64,000 nt of DNA from Roseibium sediminis (lineage in GTDB: Bacteria; Pseudomonadota; Alphaproteobacteria; Rhizobiales; Stappiaceae), in contig NZ_VXDB01000012.1 of NCBI RefSeq assembly GCF_008711325.1, positions 62,001-126,000 of the forward strand, written 5' to 3'. Below the pieces are notes generated by a model, which made no database searches, had not been told where the DNA came from, and saw nothing but the letters and a program-made list of their open reading frames with translations. This document shows, in pieces, positions 50,893 to 60,604 of the stretch. Both the position numbers and the translations under genes were made by a program. Positions within the stretch are counted from its first letter, which is position 1. Each line of letters begins with the position of its first letter.

Positions 50893-52965
50893 ATGTCCCG
50901 GATACCGATACGCGTGATGTCTGCCTTTCTGGGCCTGCTGGGAACCGGCACGGGTCTTGCCGTCATTCCACAATCAGCATGGGCCATTCCGGACAGCACG
51001 TTACACTCCGTGGTCTCCGTTCTGCCGGTCTGGCCAGACAAGCCACAAGGCGGATCGGGGGCAATACGTGGCAGTGCGCCGGAAGGGTCGGGCATTGCCA
51101 TTGCCAAAGGCGGACGTATCGCAACAGCCTATCACGTGATCAAACCTGCCGAACGGGTGGATGTGCGCCTTCATGACGGCCGGATTGTTCCGGCACAGGT
51201 TCTCGGTTTTGACGAGGCGAGTGATGTGGCGCTTCTGGATATCGAGCCGGAGCTGCCGCTGCTACGGCCGGGACCTGCGCCGAAGATCGCCAGCCGCGCC
51301 TGCTTCATCGCCAACGCTTATGGGCTCGACCTGTCGGTGACATGCGGCGTCATTTCGCGGACCCAAGTCAGCGATGCCGGGTTCAACGCGGTTGAGGATT
51401 TCGTTCAGACAGATGCGGCTGCCAATCCGGGAAGTTCCGGTGGAGCGCTGGTGGATGACGAAGGGCGCCTCGTTGGCATGGTGTCGGCGATCTTTTCCTC
51501 GCGCGAGGGCATGAATATCGGCGTGAACTTTGCGGTTTCATCCGAGCTTTTGATCCGCGTTGCGGACAGCCTTGCGCGGTCTGGCGACGTGACCTTCGTG
51601 TCTGCCGGGTGGGGGCTGGATACGCCGCCAAGGTCCACGCTGGTGGACCGCGCCGGTGTTCTTGTCATCGGGCTGGAGGACGGCGGGCCTGCTCAGGCCG
51701 CGGGAGTGCAGATCGGCGATCTAGTGCTGAAGGTGCGGGGACGATCTGTTCAAAGCCCGAGGGATGTTCTCTCCGCGCTCGCCGTTGTGCAACCGGGCGA
51801 GACCGCGGAGGTCGTCTTATGGCGCAACAATCGCGAGAGCATTGTTCAGCTGAGCTTTGCCGGTGAGAACGCCGCAGTTCAGCCTCGCCAGCGGTCTTCT
51901 CTCGATACGGCCGATTGCCCCTACAGTGCCGCTGTCTGCCAAACCCGTCAGGCGGTGTTTCCCATCTCCTCGTTTGATCCGTTGGGTAGCAGCGTGCGGA
52001 TTGGCGAGACTTTGCTGGTGACCAACCGGCATATCACAGCAGGCGAGAAAACCGCGACCGTCTATATCCCGAACGGCACATTAACCGGAGAAGTGCTGCC
52101 GTCGGCCTATCCCGGCGATCTCGCGTTGATCCGTGTCGAAGGTCTGCCCAAGGACGGGTTGATCCTGAAGGTGCGGGAACCGGCCAGCCTCAATCGGACT
52201 TTCTATACGGTTGGCGGCGATATCGCGCAAAAAAAGGTGCGGGTCTTTCCTCCCGGAAAGCTGATTGCCCCGCCAGCACGCGGCGCTGATCTGGGCCGAC
52301 TGCATGTTTCTGCCCATATGCAGCCCGGTGTCAGCGGCGGCGCGTTGGTGGACGAGACGGGCGCACTTGTCGGCATTGCGACCGGCGGCGGGCAGGGACG
52401 GCATGAAGCCATTCCACTCGATGATGTAGCCGACCTCATCCGCCTGCAGGGAGCTCCCGATGCGCGCTCGACCTTCGATCGGCTGGGACAGGGGCTCAGC
52501 GAATGCAAGCTTGAACTGGAAGCGGTCAAGGCCAAGCGATCCAGACTGTCCGACAAGGGGGCCGGGCACCTTGCAGAAACTTGTATGGACGCTGCAAATT
52601 ACGGTCTCCTGCAAGAGGCGGGGGACGCGCTTGGCCAACAGAACCATGTAGAAGAGGCCATCAGGCTTCATCTTGCGGCGCTGACCCAGGTTCCCAATTC
52701 TTCAAACTCCCGCCTGTCGCTGCTGACCGCTTATCAGGTGACAGGGCGCTATGAGGAGATGTTGCAGCCTGCTCGCCGTCTTCTGGAGTTGCAGCCAAAT
52801 TCGCCGGATGTGTTGCGGCGAGTACTTCAGGCCGGGGTTCTGGGGCGTGATCGCGAGCTTGCCGAAAAGGCCCTTGAGAAGCTTGAGAGATTGGGTGGAG
52901 AGGAAGCGGTTCAGGCGCGTCGTTATTTTGACAAGGCTGAGTCTTCGTTCGGGAATAAACAATAA
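50893..52965 (+). CDS. Double trypsin-like serine protease with PDZ and TPR regions
   Basis: A 690-residue exported protein. Signal peptide to about residue 32. First protease domain: His81 (AYHVIK), Asp111 (ASDVALLDI), Ser182 (NPGSSGGAL). A PDZ domain follows (about 245-330: LVIGLEDGGPAQAAGVQIGD, LVLKVRGRSVQSPRDV). A second protease domain has His380 (TNRHITAG), Asp409 (YPGDLALI) and Ser481 (PGVSGGALVDE). The C-terminus (from about 580) forms TPR-like helices. HtrA proteases normally have one protease domain and one or two PDZ domains; two complete triads in one chain with a TPR tail is unusual. It may be a periplasmic quality-control protease. ATG 50893 is set by AAGAAGGGG upstream. Confidence 0.88.
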   Translation: MSRIPIRVMSAFLGLLGTGTGLAVIPQSAWAIPDSTLHSVVSVLPVWPDKPQGGSGAIRGSAPEGSGIAIAKGGRIATAYHVIKPAERVDVRLHDGRIVPAQVLGFDEASDVALLDIEPELPLLRPGPAPKIASRACFIANAYGLDLSVTCGVISRTQVSDAGFNAVEDFVQTDAAANPGSSGGALVDDEGRLVGMVSAIFSSREGMNIGVNFAVSSELLIRVADSLARSGDVTFVSAGWGLDTPPRSTLVDRAGVLVIGLEDGGPAQAAGVQIGDLVLKVRGRSVQSPRDVLSALAVVQPGETAEVVLWRNNRESIVQLSFAGENAAVQPRQRSSLDTADCPYSAAVCQTRQAVFPISSFDPLGSSVRIGETLLVTNRHITAGEKTATVYIPNGTLTGEVLPSAYPGDLALIRVEGLPKDGLILKVREPASLNRTFYTVGGDIAQKKVRVFPPGKLIAPPARGADLGRLHVSAHMQPGVSGGALVDETGALVGIATGGGQGRHEAIPLDDVADLIRLQGAPDARSTFDRLGQGLSECKLELEAVKAKRSRLSDKGAGHLAETCMDAANYGLLQEAGDALGQQNHVEEAIRLHLAALTQVPNSSNSRLSLLTAYQVTGRYEEMLQPARRLLELQPNSPDVLRRVLQAGVLGRDRELAEKALEKLERLGGEEAVQARRYFDKAESSFGNKQ

Positions 52966-53094
52966 TCGGCAGAATACTGCGATCTTGAGTCAAATGTTTA
53001 TAACTCTGATTCGCCGTTTCGAAGAGTCGCCGGGTTGCTGCTACGGTTTGGCCCTAAACAAAAAAACTGTGCAACCCTGTCTTCGGAAATACTC

Positions 53095-53904
53095 ATGGCT
53101 AGATCTGTCCATGCGTCTGATAGTGCTCCAGAAAATATACATGAAATGCTTGCGGTCTGGGGACGCGAGATCGCTGAGGCTCGGATCCGTTTTGGACTGA
53201 CCGAAAGCGATTTCTCAACCTGTCTGTTCGTATCCCCCTCGACAATAACCCGGCTGGAGCGCGGCGATCCGTCCGTCAGTCTGGGCATATTCGTCAATGC
53301 ACTTTGGGCGCTTGGCCTTAATGAGAGGCTGGATGCCGAGTTCGTCAGCATTGAAGAAGTTTTTTGCGTACCTGGAGAAGTAGTTGATTGCGTGCCGGAG
53401 GCAATTCTCCCATCCAACGAAAATACAGAGGCCACTATGTCGCAAGAGACACCTTTCGGCCCGATGCTTATTTCAAAAACAGCGGGCAAATTGAGCGAAC
53501 CAGTCGGACTTTGGGGACTTTTCCCCCAGAACAACCCGGTTCAGAAGATTCAGACAAAAATACAGGACATCAACCGGGCTACACTTCAGTCCGGTGTCGA
53601 TCAGATTGAACGGATCAAGGACAACCTGTCCACGGGAACGCGAGATACGCTGGTCAAGCTGGCCCGCTCGGGCTCTGGACAGGACATTCAGCATGTCGAC
53701 TTGCGTTATTTTCGCGCCAGGTTCGTAGACCTGATCAAGAGCCTGTTCTTTATCAGCGCTGACAAAAGCAAGGATGTCCGAAAGCTGGAAACCCGCCGCG
53801 AGCGCCGCCGCCGTATCATTTGCCGCGCAGTTTCCCAGGCTCGTCATCTCAATGGCGCAAATGCCAATGTGCCGCCGCCGACCTGCATAGCCAAAACACG
53901 CTGA
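53095..53904 (+). CDS. Orphan HipB-like helix-turn-helix protein
   Basis: A 269-residue protein. Residues 20-80 form an Xre/HipB-like helix-turn-helix (IRFGLTESDFSTCLFVSPST followed by ITRLERGDPSVSLGIFVNAL). The remaining 190 residues have a basic patch (RRERRRR) and no family that I recognise. HipB-type proteins are usually followed by a hipA kinase gene; none is here. ATG 53095 is preferred by the GGAA ribosome site, although the frame is open to 53035. The gene could be an independent regulator. A terminator follows 22 bp after the stop. Confidence 0.6.
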   Translation: MARSVHASDSAPENIHEMLAVWGREIAEARIRFGLTESDFSTCLFVSPSTITRLERGDPSVSLGIFVNALWALGLNERLDAEFVSIEEVFCVPGEVVDCVPEAILPSNENTEATMSQETPFGPMLISKTAGKLSEPVGLWGLFPQNNPVQKIQTKIQDINRATLQSGVDQIERIKDNLSTGTRDTLVKLARSGSGQDIQHVDLRYFRARFVDLIKSLFFISADKSKDVRKLETRRERRRRIICRAVSQARHLNGANANVPPPTCIAKTR

Positions 53905-53926
53905 CACGAGCGTTTGATCACGAAAC

Positions 53927-53950
53927 AAGGGGCTCCATTGAGGGCCCCTT
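53927..53950 (+). terminator. Terminator after the HipB-like gene
   Basis: AAGGGGC-(10 bases)-GCCCCTT followed by TATT. The stem is 7 bp and GC-rich at the base, with a short T-run. Confidence 0.7.
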
Positions 53951-54594
53951 TATTCATGCCTCGTCCCAATGCGCTTCCGCGAGCGATCGGCGTTGCGCAC
54001 CTTGCCACGAATCTTCGCCAACGAAGATGCCTGAATTCCGCAAAGTGCGCGGAGATTTGAAGCGCCAACGTCTTTCCCAGGTGTTTGGCGCCTGTGACGG
54101 AAAATATTTTTTGAGGCACAAAAAGCCCCTCGCAAGTCGCAGTTTGTAACCTTGCAATCCTCGCCTTCATGAACCGGTTGTGCCGGCCGCTTCAAGCCTG
54201 TCTGGCAATGTATGCGCAGAATGCTCGTAAAGGTTGTATTGTGACGTGTTGTAATTCTCAGGTCGCTGGTCTGATGCCTCTCAGAAGCCGCGACGTCAGT
54301 TTCAAGAACTTGCAGTGCTCAAATTACCAAGGTGCAGATTGATGTAATTATCTGGACAATTCTTGGTTGTTTTTGGCGATTTGGCTTTCTGTCTTTGATG
54401 TAGATTGTACTGATGCCAATATTCGCATCTCTATTTCGAGAAATTATTTAAACTTGCGCTTTTATCTCATGTTTTAACACTGAGATGATTAGAATTTTAT
54501 TCATATTGGAGGTTCAAACCACTTCCAAGGACTTGGGTGAGTGGCGTTGCCCGTTGGCGTTGAAAGTGAAACAAAGTTATTCGGGGTGTTTCAG
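53951..54594. other. Long intergenic region upstream of the chemoreceptor
   Basis: About 644 bp. The last 250 bp are strongly AT-rich and probably hold the chemoreceptor promoter. A 40-codon frame (54027-54149, starting MPEFRKVRGDLKRQRLSQVF) is basic and has no good ribosome site, so it is not called. GGAGG at 54510 is not followed by a start codon at a usable distance. Confidence 0.4.
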
Positions 54595-56655
54595 ATGAAA
54601 TTGTCGGTTGGCAAGAAATTGGCTCTACCGGTTGTCGGTCTGGTTGCAATGATCGGAGCCGTTTCGTCGGGGGTTGAGTATATAGGTGACGGGGTCAGCG
54701 AACAGGCACTCTTGGTCAAGGATTATGAGGTTCCAAAAGCTACCTTGACCCTGACCTTGATCGAAGAATTGGGAGACATCAACTCCAACGTTCTGGAATA
54801 CGTCAACGGAGAAGGTGATGAACGCAAGGGGTTTGATCGCAATTACGGGCAGTTCACCGAGTATTTTGGCAAGCTGAGTGCGCTTTTCGAGAAGGATGAT
54901 CCTTTTATTCAGGAGGTGGCTTCTCAGTTTGAGCTTTACCAGTCGACCGTACGCAGCGAAGTGTTCGAAGCCTATAGTCCCGAAGCCGAGGCTCAGGCAG
55001 CAGCTGAAGTCAAGCGATTGGCTGAAATGGGGCGTAAGATCGAAACAGCCCTTGATGACATGAAAAATGCCGAAATCGCCGATGCCGCAAACTCTCAGAC
55101 CCTCGAAGAGGTGCTGACGGACGACTTGCCGGGCGTGCAGTATTATCTGGAGATGGTGGACGAGGCAGGGGACATGGTTTCCTCACTTAACGCCTATCTT
55201 CGGGGTGATCCAAAGGCCGCCGATGCATTTATGCGCGATGCGGAAACGTTTGAGCATTTCCTGAAACTCATTCGACCGCTGGAAGCGAAAGCCGACGAAA
55301 CCCACAAGCTCGACGGGATCGAGGCGGCGTTCAACGAAATTCGCACAAGCGGACCCAAGGTCTTCAATACCTATGATCCGGCCAGCAAGATCAAGGCACT
55401 GGCTGCGATCGACAGGATGGAGCATGAGGTGTTCGAGCCTCTGGAAGATCGCTTGGACGAGATGGCCCAGTTCGCCATCGATAGGGAACAGGCGGCTTTG
55501 ACCGGTCTGGTTTCGGAGATCAAGCTGTCCAACAACCTGATCTGGCTGTTGCTGGGCGTCTCCGTGGTTCTCGGTGCGGGCACCTTGTTCTTTGTGCGCC
55601 AGCAGGTCACCCGTCCGCTCAAGGAACTTCAAAGCGCCATGAGTCGATTGTCCAATGGCGAGCTGGATGTCGAACTTTCTGGCCACAACCGCTCTGATGA
55701 AATTGGCGAAATGATCCGCTCGGTTGAGGTGTTCCGCAAGAATGCGATGGAAGTTGCGGACCTGCAGGAAACCAGCCGGATTGCGGAAGAGCGCTCGCAG
55801 GAAGAAAAGCGCGCGGCCATGGCCCGGCTTGCTCAAGAGTTCGAGCAGAGCGTTGGATCCATCGTCACACAGGTGTCGGAAGCAGCCCAATCCATGCATT
55901 CGACTGCAGGTACCCTGACCGAAACAGCCGAGCATTCGAAGGCTCTGGCGAGCGGGGCGAGCTCTTCTGCTGAACAGGCATCGGGCAATGTTCAGACCGT
56001 TGCGTCGGCAGCCGAGGAACTGGGTGCGTCCATCCAGGAAATCAGTGGTCAGGTGAACGAGCAGAACAACAAGACCGCACATGCGTTCGAAGTGACCAAG
56101 CTGAGCCGGGAGCACATGCAGGCGCTGACCCGCAAGGTCTCCGATATCGGCGAAGTTCTGAACCTGATCACCGGCATTGCCGAGCAGACCAATCTTTTGG
56201 CTCTCAACGCCACGATTGAGGCGGCGCGCGCCGGAGAGGCAGGCAAGGGCTTTGCGGTTGTTGCCAGCGAGGTGAAGAGCCTTGCCAACCAGACTGCAAA
56301 GGCAACCGAAGACATCGCCGCGCAGATCAACGCGGTTCAGCACGAAACCAGCTCGACCATGGCCTCCATCGAGGAGATTGCCCGCGAGATCGAGATCGTC
56401 GCCGAGATCGCAACCGCCATTGCTGGCGCGGTGGAAGAGCAGAACGCGGCAACCCACGAGATCGCCAAGAGCATCAGCCATGCGGCAACAGGCACGGATC
56501 TGGTCAGCCAGAGCGTGACGGAGCTGAACGGCGGGGCCGAACAGACCGGCGATGCCGCTCGCACCATGCTCATGTCCGCTTCCGACATGTCGGAAAAGGT
56601 TCAGCTGCTGAACAGCATGGTCAACAAGTTCCTCACAGAGGTCCGGGCTGCATAA
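54595..56655 (+). CDS. Methyl-accepting chemotaxis protein
   Basis: A 686-residue chemoreceptor. Two membrane helices (about 9-28 and 320-340) enclose a large helical periplasmic sensor, then a HAMP domain (about 340-395), and the cytoplasmic signalling domain with the hairpin tip [20 protein letters not shown]. Such receptors control CheA through CheW. The ATG at 54595 places the first helix at the N-terminus; a GTG at 54541 (AAGGA upstream) is also possible. A terminator follows. Ligand unknown. Confidence 0.92.
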   Translation: MKLSVGKKLALPVVGLVAMIGAVSSGVEYIGDGVSEQALLVKDYEVPKATLTLTLIEELGDINSNVLEYVNGEGDERKGFDRNYGQFTEYFGKLSALFEKDDPFIQEVASQFELYQSTVRSEVFEAYSPEAEAQAAAEVKRLAEMGRKIETALDDMKNAEIADAANSQTLEEVLTDDLPGVQYYLEMVDEAGDMVSSLNAYLRGDPKAADAFMRDAETFEHFLKLIRPLEAKADETHKLDGIEAAFNEIRTSGPKVFNTYDPASKIKALAAIDRMEHEVFEPLEDRLDEMAQFAIDREQAALTGLVSEIKLSNNLIWLLLGVSVVLGAGTLFFVRQQVTRPLKELQSAMSRLSNGELDVELSGHNRSDEIGEMIRSVEVFRKNAMEVADLQETSRIAEERSQEEKRAAMARLAQEFEQSVGSIVTQVSEAAQSMHSTAGTLTETAEHSKALASGASSSAEQASGNVQTVASAAEELGASIQEISGQVNEQNNKTAHAFEVTKLSREHMQALTRKVSDIGEVLNLITGIAEQTNLLALNATIEAARAGEAGKGFAVVASEVKSLANQTAKATEDIAAQINAVQHETSSTMASIEEIAREIEIVAEIATAIAGAVEEQNAATHEIAKSISHAATGTDLVSQSVTELNGGAEQTGDAARTMLMSASDMSEKVQLLNSMVNKFLTEVRAA

Positions 56656-56680
56656 GTTTGCAGTTCATGACAGGGAGCGG

Positions 56681-56709
56681 GGCGGTCACAGCAATGTGGC
56701 CGCCTTTTT
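56681..56709 (+). terminator. Terminator after the chemoreceptor
   Basis: GGCGGTCAC-AGCAAT-GTGGCCGCC (9-bp stem, one G-T pair) followed by TTTTT. Confidence 0.9.
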
Positions 56710-56807
56710 CTTTGACTCGTGCCCATTCCATCGGCTGATTGTTCGCTTTTCGAAATTGTGGTCTAAGCAATTTTGACCGTATTTTCCTCAGCTTGGGACC
56801 AAATCAA

Positions 56808-57995
56808 TTGACACGCCGCACCAGCAATCAGGACGCCTTTGAAACCCGTGCCATCCATGCCGGACAGGAGCCGGACCCGCAAACCGGTGCCGTGGTGACG
56901 CCGATCTATACATCCAGCACATTCGTGCAGGATGGCATCGGCAACAATCGCGGTTTCATGTATTCGCGCTCGGGTAATCCGACCCGTCTGGTGCTGGAAG
57001 CCTGCCTTGCCGATCTTGAGGGGGCAGAAACCGCGATTGCCTGTCCGTCCGGTCTTTCCGCTGCTTCCACCATTCTGGAGCTGCTGGAGTCGGGCGCCCA
57101 TGTGGTGGCGCATCACGATGTCTATGGTGGCATTTACCGCCTTCTGGAGATGGTTCGCAGCAAGTCTGCCGGGCTGGATGTCACCTTCGTGAATTTCTCC
57201 GACAAGGAGGCGGTGAGGGCGGCCATTCGCCCGGACACGGCCATGCTCTGGTTCGAAACGCCGTCCAATCCGCTGCTGGAGATTGTCGATATCGCCTTCG
57301 TGGTGGACGAGGCAAAGCGCGTCGGTGCGCTGAGTGTCTGCGACAACACCTTCTGCTCGCCTTATTGCCAGCGCCCGCTGGAGCAGGGCGTCGACATTGT
57401 CATGCACTCGGCCACCAAGTTCCTGAACGGACATTCGGACCTGATTGCCGGTGTTGTGGCCGTGTCGCCGAATTGCGATCCAGAGATCGTCAAGAAGATC
57501 CGCTTTCTGCAAAATGCCACCGGCGCGGTCATGGACCCTATTGCCTGTTCAACGCTGCTGCGGTCGCTGAAAACCCTCGCCATTCGCATGGAACGGCATA
57601 ATCAGAATGCCGAAAGGATTGCCGCCTATCTCGATGAAAACGCCGAGCGTCTCGGCATCACCAAACTGATCTATCCGGGCCTTTCCTCTCATCCCGGGCA
57701 TGAAGTCGCCAAACGCCAGATGAAGGGCTTTGGCGCGATGATTTCCATGGAAGTCACGGGCGGACAGGCGCGGGCGGAAAAGATCGCTCAGTCCCTGCGC
57801 CTCTTTGCCTTTGCCGTCAGCCTTGGCGGGGTGGAAAGTCTTGTGCAGCACCCGGCCAGCATGACCCACGCCATCCTGCCGCCCGAACGCCGCCAGATGC
57901 TTGGCGTCACCGACAATCTCCTGCGCCTCTCCGTGGGGATCGAGCATGTTGACGACCTGATAGCCGATCTCGAAAGCGCCATGACATCGGCCTGA
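56808..57995 (+). CDS. PLP-dependent trans-sulphuration enzyme (Cys/Met metabolism)
   Basis: A 395-residue enzyme of the Cys/Met-metabolism PLP family. The PLP lysine lies in MHSATKFLNGHSDLIAG, preceded by VCDNTFCSPYCQRPLE; FMYSRSGNPTR and FETPSNPLLEI bind cofactor phosphate. Activities in this family are cystathionine gamma-synthase, gamma-lyase and methionine gamma-lyase, which cannot be separated safely by sequence; AVSLGGVESLVQHPASMTHA fits both synthase and lyase. No ATG lies near the expected N-terminus; TTG 56808 gives the usual start (TRRTSNQDAFETRAIHAGQ) with GGGA about 10 bases upstream. Confidence 0.85.
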   Translation: MTRRTSNQDAFETRAIHAGQEPDPQTGAVVTPIYTSSTFVQDGIGNNRGFMYSRSGNPTRLVLEACLADLEGAETAIACPSGLSAASTILELLESGAHVVAHHDVYGGIYRLLEMVRSKSAGLDVTFVNFSDKEAVRAAIRPDTAMLWFETPSNPLLEIVDIAFVVDEAKRVGALSVCDNTFCSPYCQRPLEQGVDIVMHSATKFLNGHSDLIAGVVAVSPNCDPEIVKKIRFLQNATGAVMDPIACSTLLRSLKTLAIRMERHNQNAERIAAYLDENAERLGITKLIYPGLSSHPGHEVAKRQMKGFGAMISMEVTGGQARAEKIAQSLRLFAFAVSLGGVESLVQHPASMTHAILPPERRQMLGVTDNLLRLSVGIEHVDDLIADLESAMTSA

Positions 57996-58066
57996 GGGCT
58001 TCGCGAAGAGCACTCGACAAAAACACCTGCTTTGCCTCATAGCGCCGAGAGTGATATGAGGCGGGC

Positions 58067-59128
58067 ATGACCAAGATGTCTCGCCTTTATTCCGACCATC
58101 AACCGCGCTTTGCGGTTGCACCGATGATGGAGTGGACGGATCGAAACTGCCGCTCATTTCACCGGCAGTTGTCGTCGCGTGCGCTGCTTTATACCGAGAT
58201 GGTGACGACGGGTGCGGTGATCCATGGCGACCGGGAAAAGCTGCTCGGATTTTCCGATCTGGAGCATCCGATTGCCTGCCAGCTTGGCGGGTCTGACCCT
58301 GCGGATATGGCGACTTCGGCAAAGATCGTTGAGGACTGGGGTTATGACGAGGTCAACATCAATGTGGGCTGCCCGTCGGACCGCGTTCAGTCGGGCAGCT
58401 TTGGCGCGTGCCTGATGCGCGAGCCGGATCTTGTTGCTGAATGTGTTGCCGCGATGAAGGCGGCCGTTTCCATACCCGTCACGGTCAAATGCCGCATTGG
58501 CGTGGATGATCAGGACCCGGAAGAGGCGCTGGATGCGGTGGCGGACAAGGTGTTTGCTGCCGGCAGCGATGCGCTGTGGGTGCATGCCCGTAAGGCATGG
58601 CTGAAAGGTCTTAGCCCAAAGGAAAACCGCGATGTTCCGCCTCTCGATTATGATCGGGTCCTGCGGCTGAAAGCGCGGTTTCCCGAGAAATTTATTGGCC
58701 TCAATGGCGGGTTGGCTGACCTTGATCAGGCCGAACCGTTTCTGGACACGCTGGACGGCGTGATGCTGGGCCGCGCGGCCTATCACAATCCCGGCCTGAT
58801 GGGCGAGGTGGACCGGCGGCTTTATGGCGAGGACGTGGAAGACGTGTCTCCCTGGCAGGCGGTCGAAAAATTCATCCCCTATATCGAGGACGGTCTGGCG
58901 CGCGGTGTGCGTCTGCCGCACATGACGCGGCATATGCTGGGCCTTTTCCATGGACGGCCCGGGGCAAAGGCGTGGCGGCGCATCCTGACTGTTGAGGCAA
59001 TCAAGCCGGAGGCGGGGGTCGAGGTCGTGCAAAAGGCGCTTGAGGCGGTATCGGCACCAAACAGGGTGCGGGACGATTGGGATGATGCTAGGTTTTCCGG
59101 TGACAGCAGGGCCGACGACGCGGCCTGA
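58067..59128 (+). CDS. dusA: tRNA-dihydrouridine(20/20a) synthase
   Basis: A 353-residue flavin enzyme that reduces uridine at D-loop positions 20/20a of tRNA. AVAPMMEWTDRNCRSFHRQL at the start, TEMVTTGAVIHGD, and the catalytic Cys in NVGCPSDRVQSGSFGACLM are DusA-specific. It is at full length and in frame. It follows the PLP enzyme gene by 71 bp. Confidence 0.93.
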   Translation: MTKMSRLYSDHQPRFAVAPMMEWTDRNCRSFHRQLSSRALLYTEMVTTGAVIHGDREKLLGFSDLEHPIACQLGGSDPADMATSAKIVEDWGYDEVNINVGCPSDRVQSGSFGACLMREPDLVAECVAAMKAAVSIPVTVKCRIGVDDQDPEEALDAVADKVFAAGSDALWVHARKAWLKGLSPKENRDVPPLDYDRVLRLKARFPEKFIGLNGGLADLDQAEPFLDTLDGVMLGRAAYHNPGLMGEVDRRLYGEDVEDVSPWQAVEKFIPYIEDGLARGVRLPHMTRHMLGLFHGRPGAKAWRRILTVEAIKPEAGVEVVQKALEAVSAPNRVRDDWDDARFSGDSRADDAA

Positions 59129-59166
59129 TGTGCTAAACGTGCAACCCCGCCCCGGAATACCCCCGC

Positions 59167-59997
59167 ATGGAAACCGCCATTTTTTCCCTTGATGCCCTGT
59201 GGCTGGGCGCAGCGCTTCTGGCTGCCGGTCTGGTGGCCGGATTTCTTGCCGGTCTGTTCGGTATTGGTGGCGGCGCGGTTCTGGTGCCGGTGCTCTACCA
59301 GTTCCTCACCTTTCTGGAGGTGGATGAGAGTGTGCGGATGCACATTTCCGTCGCAACCTCTCTGGCCATCATCGTGCCGACATCCACCCGATCGTTTCTG
59401 GCGCACAAGAAGCGCGGGGCGGCGGATTTGTCCTTGCTGAAAAGCTGGCTGATCCCGCTGCCGCTTGGCGTTCTGGCAGCTTCGCTCGTGGCGGCTTATG
59501 TTTCCGGGGCGGAGTTGAAGGGTATCTTTGGTGTTATCGCGCTGGTTCTCGGCCTGCGCATGTTGCTCGACCAGCCGCATTGGCGGCTTGGCAGCGATAT
59601 TCCGGGCGACCCGATCCGCAGCTTCTGCGGTTTCCTGATCGGCTTTTTCTCAACGCTGATGGGCATTGGCGGCGGGGTGATGAACAACACCTTCATGACA
59701 CTCTATGGCCGCCCGATCCATCAGGCCGTTGCAACCTCCTCCGGCACGGGGCTGATGATCTCCATTCCCGGCACCATCGGCCTCATCTGGGCCGGGTGGG
59801 GCGCAGACTTCTTGCCGCCGTTCTCCGCGGGCTATGTCAACCTTCTCGGCGTTCTCCTGATCATCCCCGTCACCACCTTCGCCGCCCCCTACGGCGTCAA
59901 ACTCGCCCACTCCTTGCCCCGCCGAAAGATGGAGATCTTCTTCGGCGTGTTCCTGCTGATCGTGGCCGCTCGGTTTTTGTTCGGGATGTTGGGGTAG
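59167..59997 (+). CDS. Sulphite exporter TauE/SafE-family protein
   Basis: A 276-residue membrane protein with about eight helices arranged as two repeats. FLAGLFGIGGGAVLVPVLYQ at the start of the first and GFFSTLMGIGGGVMNNTFMT at the start of the second are the typical paired motifs of TauE/SafE transporters, which export sulphite, sulphoacetate or other organosulphur anions. It starts 38 bp after dusA. Substrate is not specified by sequence. Confidence 0.88.
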   Translation: METAIFSLDALWLGAALLAAGLVAGFLAGLFGIGGGAVLVPVLYQFLTFLEVDESVRMHISVATSLAIIVPTSTRSFLAHKKRGAADLSLLKSWLIPLPLGVLAASLVAAYVSGAELKGIFGVIALVLGLRMLLDQPHWRLGSDIPGDPIRSFCGFLIGFFSTLMGIGGGVMNNTFMTLYGRPIHQAVATSSGTGLMISIPGTIGLIWAGWGADFLPPFSAGYVNLLGVLLIIPVTTFAAPYGVKLAHSLPRRKMEIFFGVFLLIVAARFLFGMLG

Positions 59998-60013
59998 GGG
60001 AGCTGGCGACCAT

Positions 60014-60093
60014 AAACGGTTCGAGGCTCTGCGGGCTGAGAGTCTATTCGGCCAGTTTGCCGCAAACCTCAGATGGTCATCACCGGACTTGAT
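60014..60093 (+). repeat. 80-bp direct repeat, copy 1
   Basis: This stretch recurs at 60371-60450 with only five differences in 80 bases. Its right end runs into a palindrome, ATCACCGGA-CTTGA-TCCGGTGAT (60079-60101). It is noncoding and lies just after the TauE gene. Confidence 0.85.
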
Positions 60094-60230
60094 CCGGTGA
60101 TCCACCCCGTGATGTGACCGTCCGCTCAATCTGCGGATAGAGAACGGAATGGATGCCATGATCAAGTCATGGCATGGCTGCGGCGTGGGCCGTGCGCAAG
60201 GTGGTCATCCCCGGCTTGATCGGGGATCCA
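60079..60230. repeat. REP-like hairpin cluster, left group
   Basis: Three palindromes: ATCACCGGA-CTTGA-TCCGGTGAT (60079-60101), ATGCCATGA-TCAAG-TCATGGCAT (60153-60175) and ATCCCCG-GCTTGAT-CGGGGAT (60207-60227). All share a CTTGA or TCAAG spacer (one is the reverse complement of the other), marking them as the same element in both orientations. Confidence 0.8.
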
Positions 60231-60320
60231 TTGAAACCCGAAGGCGTTGTGAGGGAAAAGGTGCCTGCGGTGCGGCTTAAGCTTGTTTCAATGGTCCGCG
60301 CAGGTTGATGGGTATAGTGG

Positions 60321-60342
60321 ATCCCCGCTCGGTGGCGGGGAT
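60321..60342. repeat. REP-like hairpin
   Basis: ATCCCCGC-TCGGTG-GCGGGGAT, an 8-bp palindrome with different spacer from the others, flanked by GTGG and GACGAG. Resembles REP hairpins seen in many alphaproteobacteria. Confidence 0.65.
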
Positions 60343-60370
60343 GACGAGCGGAGAATGAGGTGGGGCGATG

Positions 60371-60450
60371 AAACGGTTCGAGGCTCTGCGAGCTGAGAGT
60401 CTATTCGTCCAGTTTACCGCAAATCTCAGATGGACATCACCGGACTTGAT
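60371..60450 (+). repeat. 80-bp direct repeat, copy 2
   Basis: Second copy of the 80-bp unit at 60014-60093 (75 of 80 bases identical). It is followed by a different palindrome, GTCCCATGG-TCAAG-CCATGGGAC (60534-60556), with the same spacer, so the whole block (unit plus hairpin) seems duplicated and diverged. Confidence 0.85.
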
Positions 60451-60533
60451 GGAGTCTGCCCTCAACAGGATCGAGAGGTGCTCCATCCCGTGATGTTACA
60501 ATGAACGGTGGCTGTGGAGAGGAAACGGAATGG

Positions 60534-60556
60534 GTCCCATGGTCAAGCCATGGGAC
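60534..60556. repeat. REP-like hairpin with TCAAG spacer
   Basis: GTCCCATGG-TCAAG-CCATGGGAC, a perfect 9-bp palindrome, with the same spacer and layout as the hairpin at 60153-60175. Confidence 0.75.
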
Positions 60557-60604
60557 GACCTGCTGGGTTGGTCGTGAGTTTGGAGTGTTGCCCGAGGTTT
60601 GCCC

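Noticed and set aside
54027-54149. A 40-codon basic peptide (MPEFRKVRG...) upstream of the chemoreceptor
   Set aside because: No ribosome site, and overlapping open frames on both strands suggest chance.
56656-56807. SAM-II riboswitch before the PLP trans-sulphuration gene
   Set aside because: The gap contains the chemoreceptor terminator and lacks the conserved riboswitch core sequence.
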